DNA of 35,136 nt from Methanobacteriota archaeon (GTDB lineage: Archaea > Thermoplasmatota > Poseidoniia > Poseidoniales > Poseidoniaceae): assembly GCA_018666575.1 (NCBI GenBank), contig JABIYX010000107.1, positions 1 through 35,136 on the forward strand, read 5' to 3'. This document shows positions 1 to 8,305 of this stretch, in pieces (position 1 is the first letter of the stretch; every line of letters starts with the position of its first letter). The notes below the pieces were generated by a model that saw only the letters and a program-made list of their open reading frames with translations, did not search any database and was not told the origin of the DNA. A program made the translations under genes and the position numbers.

Positions 1-1148
1 GGTTTGCCACCTTTATCGGTTGCAATAGCAATTTCATTGATGGTTGCCTTGTCGCCAAAGAATTCAGTAACGACTTTTTCATCAGCATCGAATGGTAAGT
101 TTCCAACATAGAGTTTGAGCCCCTTAGGAGGTCCAGAAGTTTTCTTCTCTTTGTTATCAGCATCTCGAACGCCGATTCTTCGACCGTTGATCTTGTGTCC
201 GTCTAGAGCAGATATCGCAGCCTCAGCCTGAGGTTTAGCAGTGTATGTGACGAATCCAAATCCTTTGGATGCTCCAGAATCATCAGTCATAACAATACAA
301 TCAGTCATGTCACCGTGTTTGCCAAACATTTCCTTGAGTTGTTCAGTATCGACTTCTCGGGGAAGTCCTCCAATGAACAAACGACATCCAGGTGCTGCTT
401 TTTGTCGTCCTCCTTGACCGCCTTGGCCTTCAAATCGGAAATATGTGCGTTCTCTTCCATCTTCTCGTACGTCTGCAGCAATGTATGTTGCACGTCCTGA
501 TGGACCATGGGCAAAGAGTGCTTCAGCATCTCTACCCCAACGCTTTCCGGAGAGGTTGAATTCAGAAGCACCTTGTTCGAGTTCTGCCCATCCAGCTCCA
601 AAATTATCGGCTAGTGCACGGAAACTCCGATAGTTGCAAGATGGACAGGCAACATTCCAATCTCCGTTGACTTCTGCAACGAGTGTATCGCCACAAGGAG
701 GGCAAATGGCATGAAGGATTCCGCAATCATCACGTTCTCTGAAATCAAGGCGAACAACTGGTGTTACCTCAGTGACCACGGCTCGTGCAACATCTCGGCG
801 ACGTACAGCATCGGCAACGGTGTGGAGGAATCGATCGACAAGACGGGTGACATGGAAGTGGCCTTGAAGTTGACTTGGAAGGACATCGCCCTTTTTGCCT
901 TCAACAACAAGGATTCGAGCTTCTCCACCCTTTTCCTGAAGTTTTTCAAATCGGCAAATGACAGTATCGCCGATGGCAATATTGACAATTTCCTTTCCGG
1001 CTTGTACGCTAACAACGCCGTCATTGATGTTCATTTGGCCAACGGTTGTCGATACGATTGTATCGTCGATAACCATTGTTCCTTCGCCGGCTTCTACGTC
1101 GCCGACGTTTGCTACTTTCATTCCCGGGGTGACGAGGCTCGTCGTCAT
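1..1148 (-). CDS. Exosome subunit Csl4 (N-terminal domain, S1-like domain, zinc ribbon) fused to tandem RRM domains; 3' end truncated by the window edge
   Basis: Manual minus-strand translation is open from ATG at 1148 to position 1: MTTSLVTPGMKVANVGDVEAGEGTMVIDDTIVS...GDTVICRFEKLQEKGGEARILVVEG...CGILHAICPPCGDTLVAEVNGDWNVACPSCNYRSFRALADNFG (Csl4 layout), then CRLFIGGLPREVDTEQLKEMFGKHGDMTDCIVMTDDSGASKGFGFVTYTAKPQAEAAISALDGHKINGRRIGVRDAD (RRM1) and LKLYVGNLPFDADEKVVTEFFGDKATINEIAIATDKGGKP (start of RRM2). Confidence 0.87.
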   Translation of the reverse strand, partial: MTTSLVTPGMKVANVGDVEAGEGTMVIDDTIVSTTVGQMNINDGVVSVQAGKEIVNIAIGDTVICRFEKLQEKGGEARILVVEGKKGDVLPSQLQGHFHVTRLVDRFLHTVADAVRRRDVARAVVTEVTPVVRLDFRERDDCGILHAICPPCGDTLVAEVNGDWNVACPSCNYRSFRALADNFGAGWAELEQGASEFNLSGKRWGRDAEALFAHGPSGRATYIAADVREDGRERTYFRFEGQGGQGGRQKAAPGCRLFIGGLPREVDTEQLKEMFGKHGDMTDCIVMTDDSGASKGFGFVTYTAKPQAEAAISALDGHKINGRRIGVRDADNKEKKTSGPPKGLKLYVGNLPFDADEKVVTEFFGDKATINEIAIATDKGGK

Positions 1149-1246
1149 TTTAATCATCTCGTAGCACTGTTTCTTCGCCGATGCGAAGCCTTGTGCTGTT
1201 TTATTGCGAGGCACGCCCCCTTTTCAACCCATCACATGCCATCGTT

Positions 1247-1867
1247 TCAATTCAAACGCTCAAGTCGATAGCAGCGAATACGTGTTGAACCCTGCTGCTG
1301 TTTGTGATGGGAATAAGCGGCAGGCAATCGAAAATCGGTCTGATAAATCGAATGCAATGCGTACCCATTTGATTTCGCTAATGCTGCTAAATGTTCAGCA
1401 TCGATGCTGTGGATGAAATGAATTAGTGGAACCTTCATGGCAAATAATGTCTCAAAGAAAGCCCTGTCTGCATGCTTTGTTTGAACGCCCCAAGGTGGAT
1501 TCATAATCGCAATATCCACCTTTGAATCGACTTCTATCGCAGTGCCATCAACACGTCGATGAATTGTGTTGAGGAATTCCTTTCCTTCGACTTCAATTAT
1601 GTTTTCTTCGATTACATCAAGCGCTGTTTTGTCACACTCGACCATCGTGACTTGTTTTGCTCCGAGAAATGCAGCACCGATTCCAAGAACTCCATTTCCT
1701 GCTCCTAAATCCAGAATGTGTTTGCCTTCAAGTGAATCGCCAAGATTGATTTTAGTAAGCCATGCAGCAGCCAGGTTTCCTTCTGTTGGATATTGCTCAA
1801 GTTCAACCGAATGACAAGGATGCGGTTTGAGAGATGAGAGTCGCATCGCAAGATGCCGTTGGCGCAT
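1247..1867 (-). CDS. METTL5-like class I SAM-dependent N6-adenine RNA methyltransferase
   Basis: LEQYPTEGNLAAAWL, HILDLGAGNGVLGIGA (SAM motif I), IMNPPWG (NPPW/F catalytic motif). ATG at 1867 preferred over the ORF-track start 1942 because it follows the stop of the upstream zinc-ribbon gene. Confidence 0.8.
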   Translation of the reverse strand: MRQRHLAMRLSSLKPHPCHSVELEQYPTEGNLAAAWLTKINLGDSLEGKHILDLGAGNGVLGIGAAFLGAKQVTMVECDKTALDVIEENIIEVEGKEFLNTIHRRVDGTAIEVDSKVDIAIMNPPWGVQTKHADRAFFETLFAMKVPLIHFIHSIDAEHLAALAKSNGYALHSIYQTDFRLPAAYSHHKQQQGSTRIRCYRLERLN

Positions 1868-1871
1868 AACC

Positions 1872-2117
1872 TCACCAACGTCGTTGTTGTTGACCGAAAT
1901 TCTGTTGATTAAATTGCTGTTGCTGTTGCATGCGAGCAGCATATTCTGCTTGTTGCATAGCTTGTTGATTACTGATCATCAAAGCAATTTGGCGGATTTG
2001 TTCAGCCTCGATTCGCAGTCTTGCGATGAGTTGATCGCCAGGTTGTTGGCCGCCACAGAAGCGGCAAAAACGAGTTCCGTCGTTTTGTGATTGCCCACAT
2101 GTTACGCAAAAACCCAT
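1872..2117 (-). CDS. Small zinc-ribbon protein with Gln-rich tail
   Basis: CVTCGQSQNDGTRFCRFCGG (CxxC-x10-CxxC) followed by NQQAMQQAEYAARMQQQQQFNQQNFGQQQRRW. Confidence 0.7.
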   Translation of the reverse strand: MGFCVTCGQSQNDGTRFCRFCGGQQPGDQLIARLRIEAEQIRQIALMISNQQAMQQAEYAARMQQQQQFNQQNFGQQQRRW

Positions 2118-2177
2118 TTCTTCACCATCCTTTCCTATCTGCTGACAATTATCAACCTTTCACTCTCTCATGCTTGG

Positions 2178-3224
2178 TTAACCCATTGAAGTGAGTTGTA
2201 AAAATACAGGCCATGTTTCAAACCCAACGGCCGTTGCACGTTCGTTAATGATGTTCCATCGTGGGTCATCCATCATTTCACTTGGCTCGATTCCGTTGGA
2301 AAGCAGTTCTGAAACGAGTGCTCTAAATTCGATTTCGATTTCAGATTGTTGAGGTTCAGGCTCCTCTGGGACAGACGGGAGAGGAACAGTTTCTACAACT
2401 GGGTCAACAGATTCTTCAACAGAGTCCAACTCTTCGCCAGCTGCTTGCATTTCTCCAAATCCAGTATCAGTTGCCTTTGTAATCGCATCCTCTACGTTTT
2501 GTGGTTCGTTTGAAGTCCCATCATCTATTGATGGGAGGGGGACTGAGGCATGTTTTTCGATAACAACCTCAGATTCCATGACGATTTCAGGTGGAGCAAT
2601 TTCTGAAACTTCAACCTTCTCTTCTTGAACAACTGGCTCAGGTGTTGCTGGTTCTGCAGCACGACCAACACCGAGCACTTCGGCTTGTTGTCGAGCAAAT
2701 TCTGCTGCCTGTTTCCTAGGAAGACTTACGAAGCATTTGTTTGGAACGGATGTGGGTGGGAACGGCAAATAATAGCGTTCAATTGCAGGAAGGTCAGGAT
2801 GTCTGAAACAAAGCATATTGATGTTTTCAAATCCTCTTTGGGCAGGGACATCTACAGAGAATGGGACTGGCTGAATGGTTATCGACGCTCGAACCCATTT
2901 TTCAGTTGTAACAAGATGTTGCATCCATGGCCCCAAGTCACTTGTTGCGAGATCGAGGAACTGAAATGAAGCATCGCGAGGGTCAAGCCCTTGTTCTTGC
3001 AAAAGTCTTGCTTCTGCTCTTGGTCGATGGAAGACACCTATGACGGGTTGGCCGTGTTCTACCATGTCACCATGTAGTTCCAGAATCTTGCGTTCTCTCC
3101 GAGGACAAATCAACATGATCTGCATACGAGTTGCCTCGTTATCATAGATTTCTCCCCACCGTTTTGTTGCTTCAGATTGAAGCCCATCGATGGTCATGTT
3201 TGGAATCATTGCGGTTATGCCCAT
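2178..3224 (-). CDS. Conserved hypothetical protein with acidic, low-complexity C-terminal half
   Basis: Long ORF (356 aa from 3248; ATG at 3224 likely, since asd ends at 3229). N-terminal globular-looking region, Glu/Val/Pro-rich linker, short C-terminal region. No family recognised. Confidence 0.65.
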   Translation of the reverse strand: MGITAMIPNMTIDGLQSEATKRWGEIYDNEATRMQIMLICPRRERKILELHGDMVEHGQPVIGVFHRPRAEARLLQEQGLDPRDASFQFLDLATSDLGPWMQHLVTTEKWVRASITIQPVPFSVDVPAQRGFENINMLCFRHPDLPAIERYYLPFPPTSVPNKCFVSLPRKQAAEFARQQAEVLGVGRAAEPATPEPVVQEEKVEVSEIAPPEIVMESEVVIEKHASVPLPSIDDGTSNEPQNVEDAITKATDTGFGEMQAAGEELDSVEESVDPVVETVPLPSVPEEPEPQQSEIEIEFRALVSELLSNGIEPSEMMDDPRWNIINERATAVGFETWPVFLQLTSMG

Positions 3225-3228
3225 ACCC

Positions 3229-4323
3229 TCACCGCTCCGATGAAACATTGCTTGGATTTATGTCTACTGATGGAATTTTTCCTTTTGCTAAGGCAAGTTC
3301 TGCCAACAAAACGACGCCTCCTGCAGCTCCGCGAATTGTGTTGTGAGAGAGTGCTCTGAATGTGATGGTGTTCCCCGATACGTTCTCAAGATGAACGCAA
3401 GTTTCCATGCCAGCAACCAATTCTTTGGAAGGATCTGGGTTTGAATTTTGAGATGAACCCCAGAGATGTCTTGCCCTTGTTGGCGATTCGTCGAGAACTA
3501 TCATCGGTGAGTCTGGAGCACTCGGAAGGTTTCTCAGATGATTGTATTCCTGCGATTCGATGAGGGACTTAATTCCCTCATAAGTTATGTCTTGTTCAAG
3601 TTCAAGTTCGACATTAACAATGTGCCCTTCTTCAGCATCAACTCGCTTACAGACAACATCCCATTCAGCGTTAAGTTGTAAAATACGTTCTGCTTCTTCA
3701 ATCAACTTCTCCGCTTCGCCTTCTATTTCGTTGTCAATTGCTGCTTTCCTTTTTTCATCATCAAATAAGAGCGTCCAACCTGCTCCAGACAATGCTTGCT
3801 CACTGCGTACCTTTACCCCTTTGATGGTATGATGACTTGCGATGACATGGAGTGGATGAAGTACAGGAATAAGTGTACAGTTTGTGGCACAAGCAAGTCT
3901 ACCCAAATCCCCTGGCCAATGCTCGAGTGCTTCAGGATTCACATCTGCAACAACGAGTGGTACTTCAGGGTGCATTCGATATGCACTTGCATTTGAAAAT
4001 ACGACCAAACCATTTCTCGACAAAAGAAATTCAATTTTTTGTGCTGGGCCGCTAGGTAACGCACTGAATACGATTGCTACGTCGAGAGATTTCAGCATCT
4101 GATGGAGGTCCGGTGAATGAACGTCGAGTATTGGCTCAGATACCCCGCTCAAAGCCTCAGGTCTAGAGTGTTGAAGTCTCCAAGGTACTTCGGCGAGCAA
4201 ACGTCCATGATTTTGTCCTGCAACAGCAGCTAATTCGAACCATGGGTGATTTGCGAGCCTTTGCTGCATTCGCTGTGACACAAACCCTCCGGCACCCAAA
4301 ACTGCAACACGGGTCGAAGCCAT
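3229..4323 (-). CDS. asd: Aspartate-semialdehyde dehydrogenase
   Basis: VAVLGAGGFVSQRMQQRL dinucleotide-binding start, FSNASAYRMHPEVPLVVADVNPEAL, catalytic ACATNCTLIPVLHPL, VRSEQALSGAGW. Confidence 0.88.
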   Translation of the reverse strand: MASTRVAVLGAGGFVSQRMQQRLANHPWFELAAVAGQNHGRLLAEVPWRLQHSRPEALSGVSEPILDVHSPDLHQMLKSLDVAIVFSALPSGPAQKIEFLLSRNGLVVFSNASAYRMHPEVPLVVADVNPEALEHWPGDLGRLACATNCTLIPVLHPLHVIASHHTIKGVKVRSEQALSGAGWTLLFDDEKRKAAIDNEIEGEAEKLIEEAERILQLNAEWDVVCKRVDAEEGHIVNVELELEQDITYEGIKSLIESQEYNHLRNLPSAPDSPMIVLDESPTRARHLWGSSQNSNPDPSKELVAGMETCVHLENVSGNTITFRALSHNTIRGAAGGVVLLAELALAKGKIPSVDINPSNVSSER

Positions 4324-4414
4324 GGTAATACTAAAGCATGGCAGTTTTAGTCCCTTGCTCGTTTGATAAGGTGGGAAAGCATATCTTCAAATGCTTCATT
4401 TCTAACGCAATGCC

Positions 4415-4855
4415 ATGGAGAACAAATCTACCATCCAAGCTTTTGCCCACTGTGACGGCCCATGTGGCGTCTACGATCCTGCTAGTGCCCGTGTTGCGGC
4501 CGAAGCAGTACAATCAATGACCAAGAAGATGGTTGCTCTAAGCGAAAGCGGTGCAGATTCAGGATCAGCATCCTACATCAACACAATGAGTAGATACGCT
4601 GCCATCAAGGAAGAAGAATCACAAAAGTGCAAGCATGAACTTCTTGTTCTTTGGACCGATTTCTTCAAGCCTCAACACCTTGAAGCAAACCCAGACCTTC
4701 ACACCACCTTCTGGCAAGCAGCAAAGCTTTGCTCAGCATGTAAAGTCGAAGTTTCAGAACAACATGCTCAAGAACTCATGGATGCAGTTGAAAACATCCA
4801 CAAAATGTTCTGGTCCGTAAAGGGACGAGAGGTCTCTTGGATTCGTGCTAGTTGA
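4415..4855 (+). CDS. sodN: Nickel superoxide dismutase with N-terminal propeptide
   Basis: MENKSTIQAFA|HCDGPCGVYDPASARVAAEAV nickel-hook motif (HCxxPCGxY), HELLVLWTDFFKPQHLEANPDLH and IHKMFWSVKG, collinear with bacterial NiSOD. Confidence 0.93.
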   Translation: MENKSTIQAFAHCDGPCGVYDPASARVAAEAVQSMTKKMVALSESGADSGSASYINTMSRYAAIKEEESQKCKHELLVLWTDFFKPQHLEANPDLHTTFWQAAKLCSACKVEVSEQHAQELMDAVENIHKMFWSVKGREVSWIRAS

Positions 4856-5151
4856 GGGTTTTTAGTTTGGCCATGATAGCTGTAGTCGTCATCGGCGACA
4901 GCATGTGGCCTACGCTACGAGACGGTGATACCTTTGATGCCGTTTCTTACACAAATCAAGTGATCAACAAAGGAGATATCGTAGTCTTCAATGACCCTAC
5001 CCATCCTTCACGAATCTGTGTAAAACGGGTTGTGCATGTTAAACAAGATGGATTGTTTGTCGAAGGTGATAATCCAGATCCAACCGCTTCAACCGATTCC
5101 CATAACTATGGTTTAGTTTCCTTTGACCTATTGATTGGGATGAAGCGATAA
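4852..5151 (+). CDS. sodX: S26-family nickel SOD maturation protease (SodX-like)
   Basis: VIGDSMWPTLRDGDTF (catalytic Ser) and ICVKRVVHV (catalytic Lys), no TM anchor; overlaps the sodN stop (TTGA). TTG start at 4852 or ATG at 4873. Confidence 0.88.
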   Translation: MRVFSLAMIAVVVIGDSMWPTLRDGDTFDAVSYTNQVINKGDIVVFNDPTHPSRICVKRVVHVKQDGLFVEGDNPDPTASTDSHNYGLVSFDLLIGMKR

Positions 5152-5871
5152 CTTTCCTCTTCCAAGTTCAGCATCGACTGGGCGAGGGAACAATCTTCGA
5201 ATGATGAGTTTCTTCAAAATGGAGGAACCATCTCGTATTGAACCGAGTTTTGGTTCACCTATTCGTGGTTGGTATTGTATTGGATAGTTGCGTAGTTGAA
5301 TATTAGCAACTGCACATTCAGCATACATTTCAGCTTCGATTTCAAAATCCATACTGTTGAGGTTCATCTTACTGATTGATGCTTTATCGAACACCCAATA
5401 TCCGCTACAAACATCGTGTATTTCTAATCTAAATAGCATGACTGCAGACCATGTCAAGAGATGATTTCCTATCCAATTTTGTGCTGTCATCGCATGCGGA
5501 TGCATTTGATTTGTAAGGCGATTTCCAACAATAATTTGGCCTTTTCCAAGCAAAGGAAGCATGTTTAACATATCATCCGGATGGTATGTACGATCTGCAT
5601 CAAACATAACCACTGCATCATAATCGTTCTTAATTGCATATTCAAATCCCACGCGAATGCCTTCACCTTTCCCTTTCGTTGGTTGAACAAGAACAACGCA
5701 ACCAGCTTTTTCACCGATTTCCCTTGAGTTGTCAGAACTATTTCCGTCAACGATAACTATGCTGGGGGACCAACCTAATTCTCTCAATAATTGGTGAGGA
5801 ATCGCATTGAGGACTATTTCTAAACCATCCTCTTCGTTGAGGACGGGTAAGAGAATCATCAGTTCTTTCAC
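5128..5871 (-). CDS. Family 2 glycosyltransferase (dolichyl-phosphate mannose synthase-like)
   Basis: MILLPVLNEEDGLEIVL, IVIVDGNSSDNS, GKGEGIRVGFEYA, AVVMFDADRTYHPDD, DVCSGYWVFDK. Its 3' end overlaps sodX by 24 bp, convergent. Confidence 0.85.
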   Translation of the reverse strand: MKELMILLPVLNEEDGLEIVLNAIPHQLLRELGWSPSIVIVDGNSSDNSREIGEKAGCVVLVQPTKGKGEGIRVGFEYAIKNDYDAVVMFDADRTYHPDDMLNMLPLLGKGQIIVGNRLTNQMHPHAMTAQNWIGNHLLTWSAVMLFRLEIHDVCSGYWVFDKASISKMNLNSMDFEIEAEMYAECAVANIQLRNYPIQYQPRIGEPKLGSIRDGSSILKKLIIRRLFPRPVDAELGRGKLSLHPNQ

Positions 5872-5908
5872 GACCTTAGCCTCACTCGATTGTTTTTCAT
5901 GCCTTCGC

Positions 5909-8233
5909 TCATTCAGCCTCTAAGACCTCGAAATGGTGAATTCTTAATCCAGTCGAATCAATAATTTGTTCGCTTCTTCCAGAAAAGCCGAGTGGATTAA
6001 TCCACCATTCACCATCGCTTTTGAGATTGATTGAGATGTTGAGTTGTTCATCAAACTGAAGCGTGTTGCATACATACCTCCATCCACTTTTGTCCTCTGG
6101 TGTAAAAGAAACTTGATTGAATTGAATCGTGTAGTCGAGTCCAGTTCCAATTTGTTCATAGAGAAGACATACGTTGAATCGACCCCTCAGACCAGCATCA
6201 TCGATTGCTTCTCTCCATTCGATTTCCCCTTGTTTTGTCATTACCATTCTTTCTTCACCGAGTGAAAGGAGGTCGCTGTAACGATGGTTCCTCCAAGGAT
6301 CTTGTTCTAAATCACATCCGCTTGCATCAATGCATGGTATTTGAGATAAATTCGACACAACAGCCACGCGTTCTGGGGACGGAGCATCGTACAGTTTCCA
6401 GAAACGAGCTCCATCGTAACTCCTCTCGACAGACCAATGAGGGGATGTGGCAAGATAAGGTGCAAGGCTTCCAATTGGACTCGAAACAGCATATCCGATA
6501 TCCAATTCCCGCAAACGCAAGATGTCATCGTTTCGAATTGCAGCTGTAGCCTCCTGTTGAATCTCATGATCCAGCGTTAATAGGCCAAGTGTGGGAATGC
6601 TCGTGGTTCTGATATTCGTGGCAAATGAATAGGTATGTCCCCAGTGAATATTTTCAGAATAAATGATTTCGTCAGGTGGATTCTCTTCGAGCCACATACG
6701 CAATTTCTCATCACCAGATGTTGATGCATGAAGTTCTTCGTGTTGGGAAAGCTGAACAAATAATCCTGCTGATAATATCGATCCCAAAATCAAACCGCTT
6801 AGGCACATGGCGGAAATGATTGGCTTGTAGTAGGGGTCCATATCACGATTAAGCCATGCTCGTTCTCCATCAACACTCGTAAGAGAAGTGGAACGGCTGG
6901 CTATCAGTCCTACGATGAGTGCAAGTGGCACATGATAGGCATGCAAAGCCATTGAATAGAGTGTGTATGACAGAAGACTCAAGATTTGAACATTTGTAAA
7001 GCCATCAATCAAATGGACGAATGATAGAATCCAGAGAGAGCCCATCCACAATGAAAGAAGCCGTATCTCCTTTGATTTTCGGCCGAGCCATAAACCGAAT
7101 GCTGCCAACATCATTAACGGGCCATTGTACATCAGCATCGGTTTACCTCCTTGCCATCCATATTCAGCAAAAACTGGTTCTTCCAACATCCTCGGTGCAA
7201 AGAAGATTAAGGCGATGATAAACATGACACTCATGATGATAATGGAAGAGATGAAGACGTGTTTGCTTCGATCTTGTTCTTCTTCATCCATACCTGTCCT
7301 CATAAGAATACTCGCCAGCAACATACAAGCCAGGTAAATGGCTCCGGTTGGATGGATGAGTACAGTAAATGCAGCCGTTGAAATGAATGCAATGATGTGA
7401 GCGCGAAGGGATTGATGATATGGTCGAAATACAACCAATATACCCACGATGAGTCCAAGTTGACTCGCTACAGATGGATAGCCTGAGTCGAATACCTTTG
7501 CGAAAAGTGCGAGTGATCCCCCCATTGCTAATACAGATGAAGCGCCTGCTCCCAGTCGATCCATACTCCCCCATATTCCCAATAGGATGGCAAGGAGAGA
7601 AATGTGTCCTAGAAGCATTGAAGTTTGCTCAATAGAACTTCCTGTTAGTTCGGATAACCACGCCAAAAGGCTTGGGAAGGCTGGCGGGTAAGTCCAAACT
7701 CCAGAATTTGGACTGGGTAGGTCGAATGATCCCGATGACCCAACATTTGCAGCAAGTGTCCCAAATCCGACCCAATCGACTCCAAAAGGTCGTTCCAATA
7801 GCAATAATGGAATCAATGTCATTGCACAAAAGAAACCCGCTAAAATCTGAAGCATTGGATTACGTTGTTGTTGAAACCAACGTTGTGCTTGAACTTCTTC
7901 TTCAAGTTCCGGTTCAGATTCAGAAAGAACCAGCCCATGCATGGCTGCCTCAAGTCGTTGCCAATGCGTATGTCGAGTCTTTTCGATGTGAATTTTTCGT
8001 CGTAAAAAAACGATGGAACATGTGTTTAGCAAAAGTATCGAAACCGTTACTAAAGGAATGCTCCACAATTGAAGAACAAACAACATCCCTGATGTTCCAT
8101 AAAGTACGAGTAAACCCAGAGGTAAGCAAAGTAGCGATTTTCTAAACGTATCTGCAGCCCCATCAAGAATACGAGTTAATGCCAATCCAGGAGGTATTGA
8201 TGCGAGGACAATAATGCATAATGCCGCCCACAT
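5909..8233 (-). CDS. Large polytopic membrane protein, possible GT-C type glycosyltransferase
   Basis: 774 aa with many hydrophobic segments and a soluble C-terminal region, directly upstream of a GT2 gene in the same orientation; RMWLEENPPDEIIYSENIHWGHTYSF resembles GT-C periplasmic-domain segments. Confidence 0.6.
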   Translation of the reverse strand: MWAALCIIVLASIPPGLALTRILDGAADTFRKSLLCLPLGLLVLYGTSGMLFVLQLWSIPLVTVSILLLNTCSIVFLRRKIHIEKTRHTHWQRLEAAMHGLVLSESEPELEEEVQAQRWFQQQRNPMLQILAGFFCAMTLIPLLLLERPFGVDWVGFGTLAANVGSSGSFDLPSPNSGVWTYPPAFPSLLAWLSELTGSSIEQTSMLLGHISLLAILLGIWGSMDRLGAGASSVLAMGGSLALFAKVFDSGYPSVASQLGLIVGILVVFRPYHQSLRAHIIAFISTAAFTVLIHPTGAIYLACMLLASILMRTGMDEEEQDRSKHVFISSIIIMSVMFIIALIFFAPRMLEEPVFAEYGWQGGKPMLMYNGPLMMLAAFGLWLGRKSKEIRLLSLWMGSLWILSFVHLIDGFTNVQILSLLSYTLYSMALHAYHVPLALIVGLIASRSTSLTSVDGERAWLNRDMDPYYKPIISAMCLSGLILGSILSAGLFVQLSQHEELHASTSGDEKLRMWLEENPPDEIIYSENIHWGHTYSFATNIRTTSIPTLGLLTLDHEIQQEATAAIRNDDILRLRELDIGYAVSSPIGSLAPYLATSPHWSVERSYDGARFWKLYDAPSPERVAVVSNLSQIPCIDASGCDLEQDPWRNHRYSDLLSLGEERMVMTKQGEIEWREAIDDAGLRGRFNVCLLYEQIGTGLDYTIQFNQVSFTPEDKSGWRYVCNTLQFDEQLNISINLKSDGEWWINPLGFSGRSEQIIDSTGLRIHHFEVLEAE

Positions 8234-8305
8234 GAGTCGTGGCTAAACCTAATGGGTCATCAATTTCATCCATGAACTCATAGGTGGGATGCCTGTCTTA
8301 CAATC

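Noticed and set aside
305-1024. Minus-strand ORFs 305..601 and 764..1024
   Set aside because: Different reading frame from the Csl4-RRM ORF, which carries the recognisable domains.
711-1271. 186-aa plus-strand ORF
   Set aside because: Antisense to the continuous Csl4-RRM frame; no recognisable motif. Shadow ORF.
7672-8145. 157-aa plus-strand ORF
   Set aside because: Antisense to the polytopic GT-C-like gene, no domain; artefact of composition.
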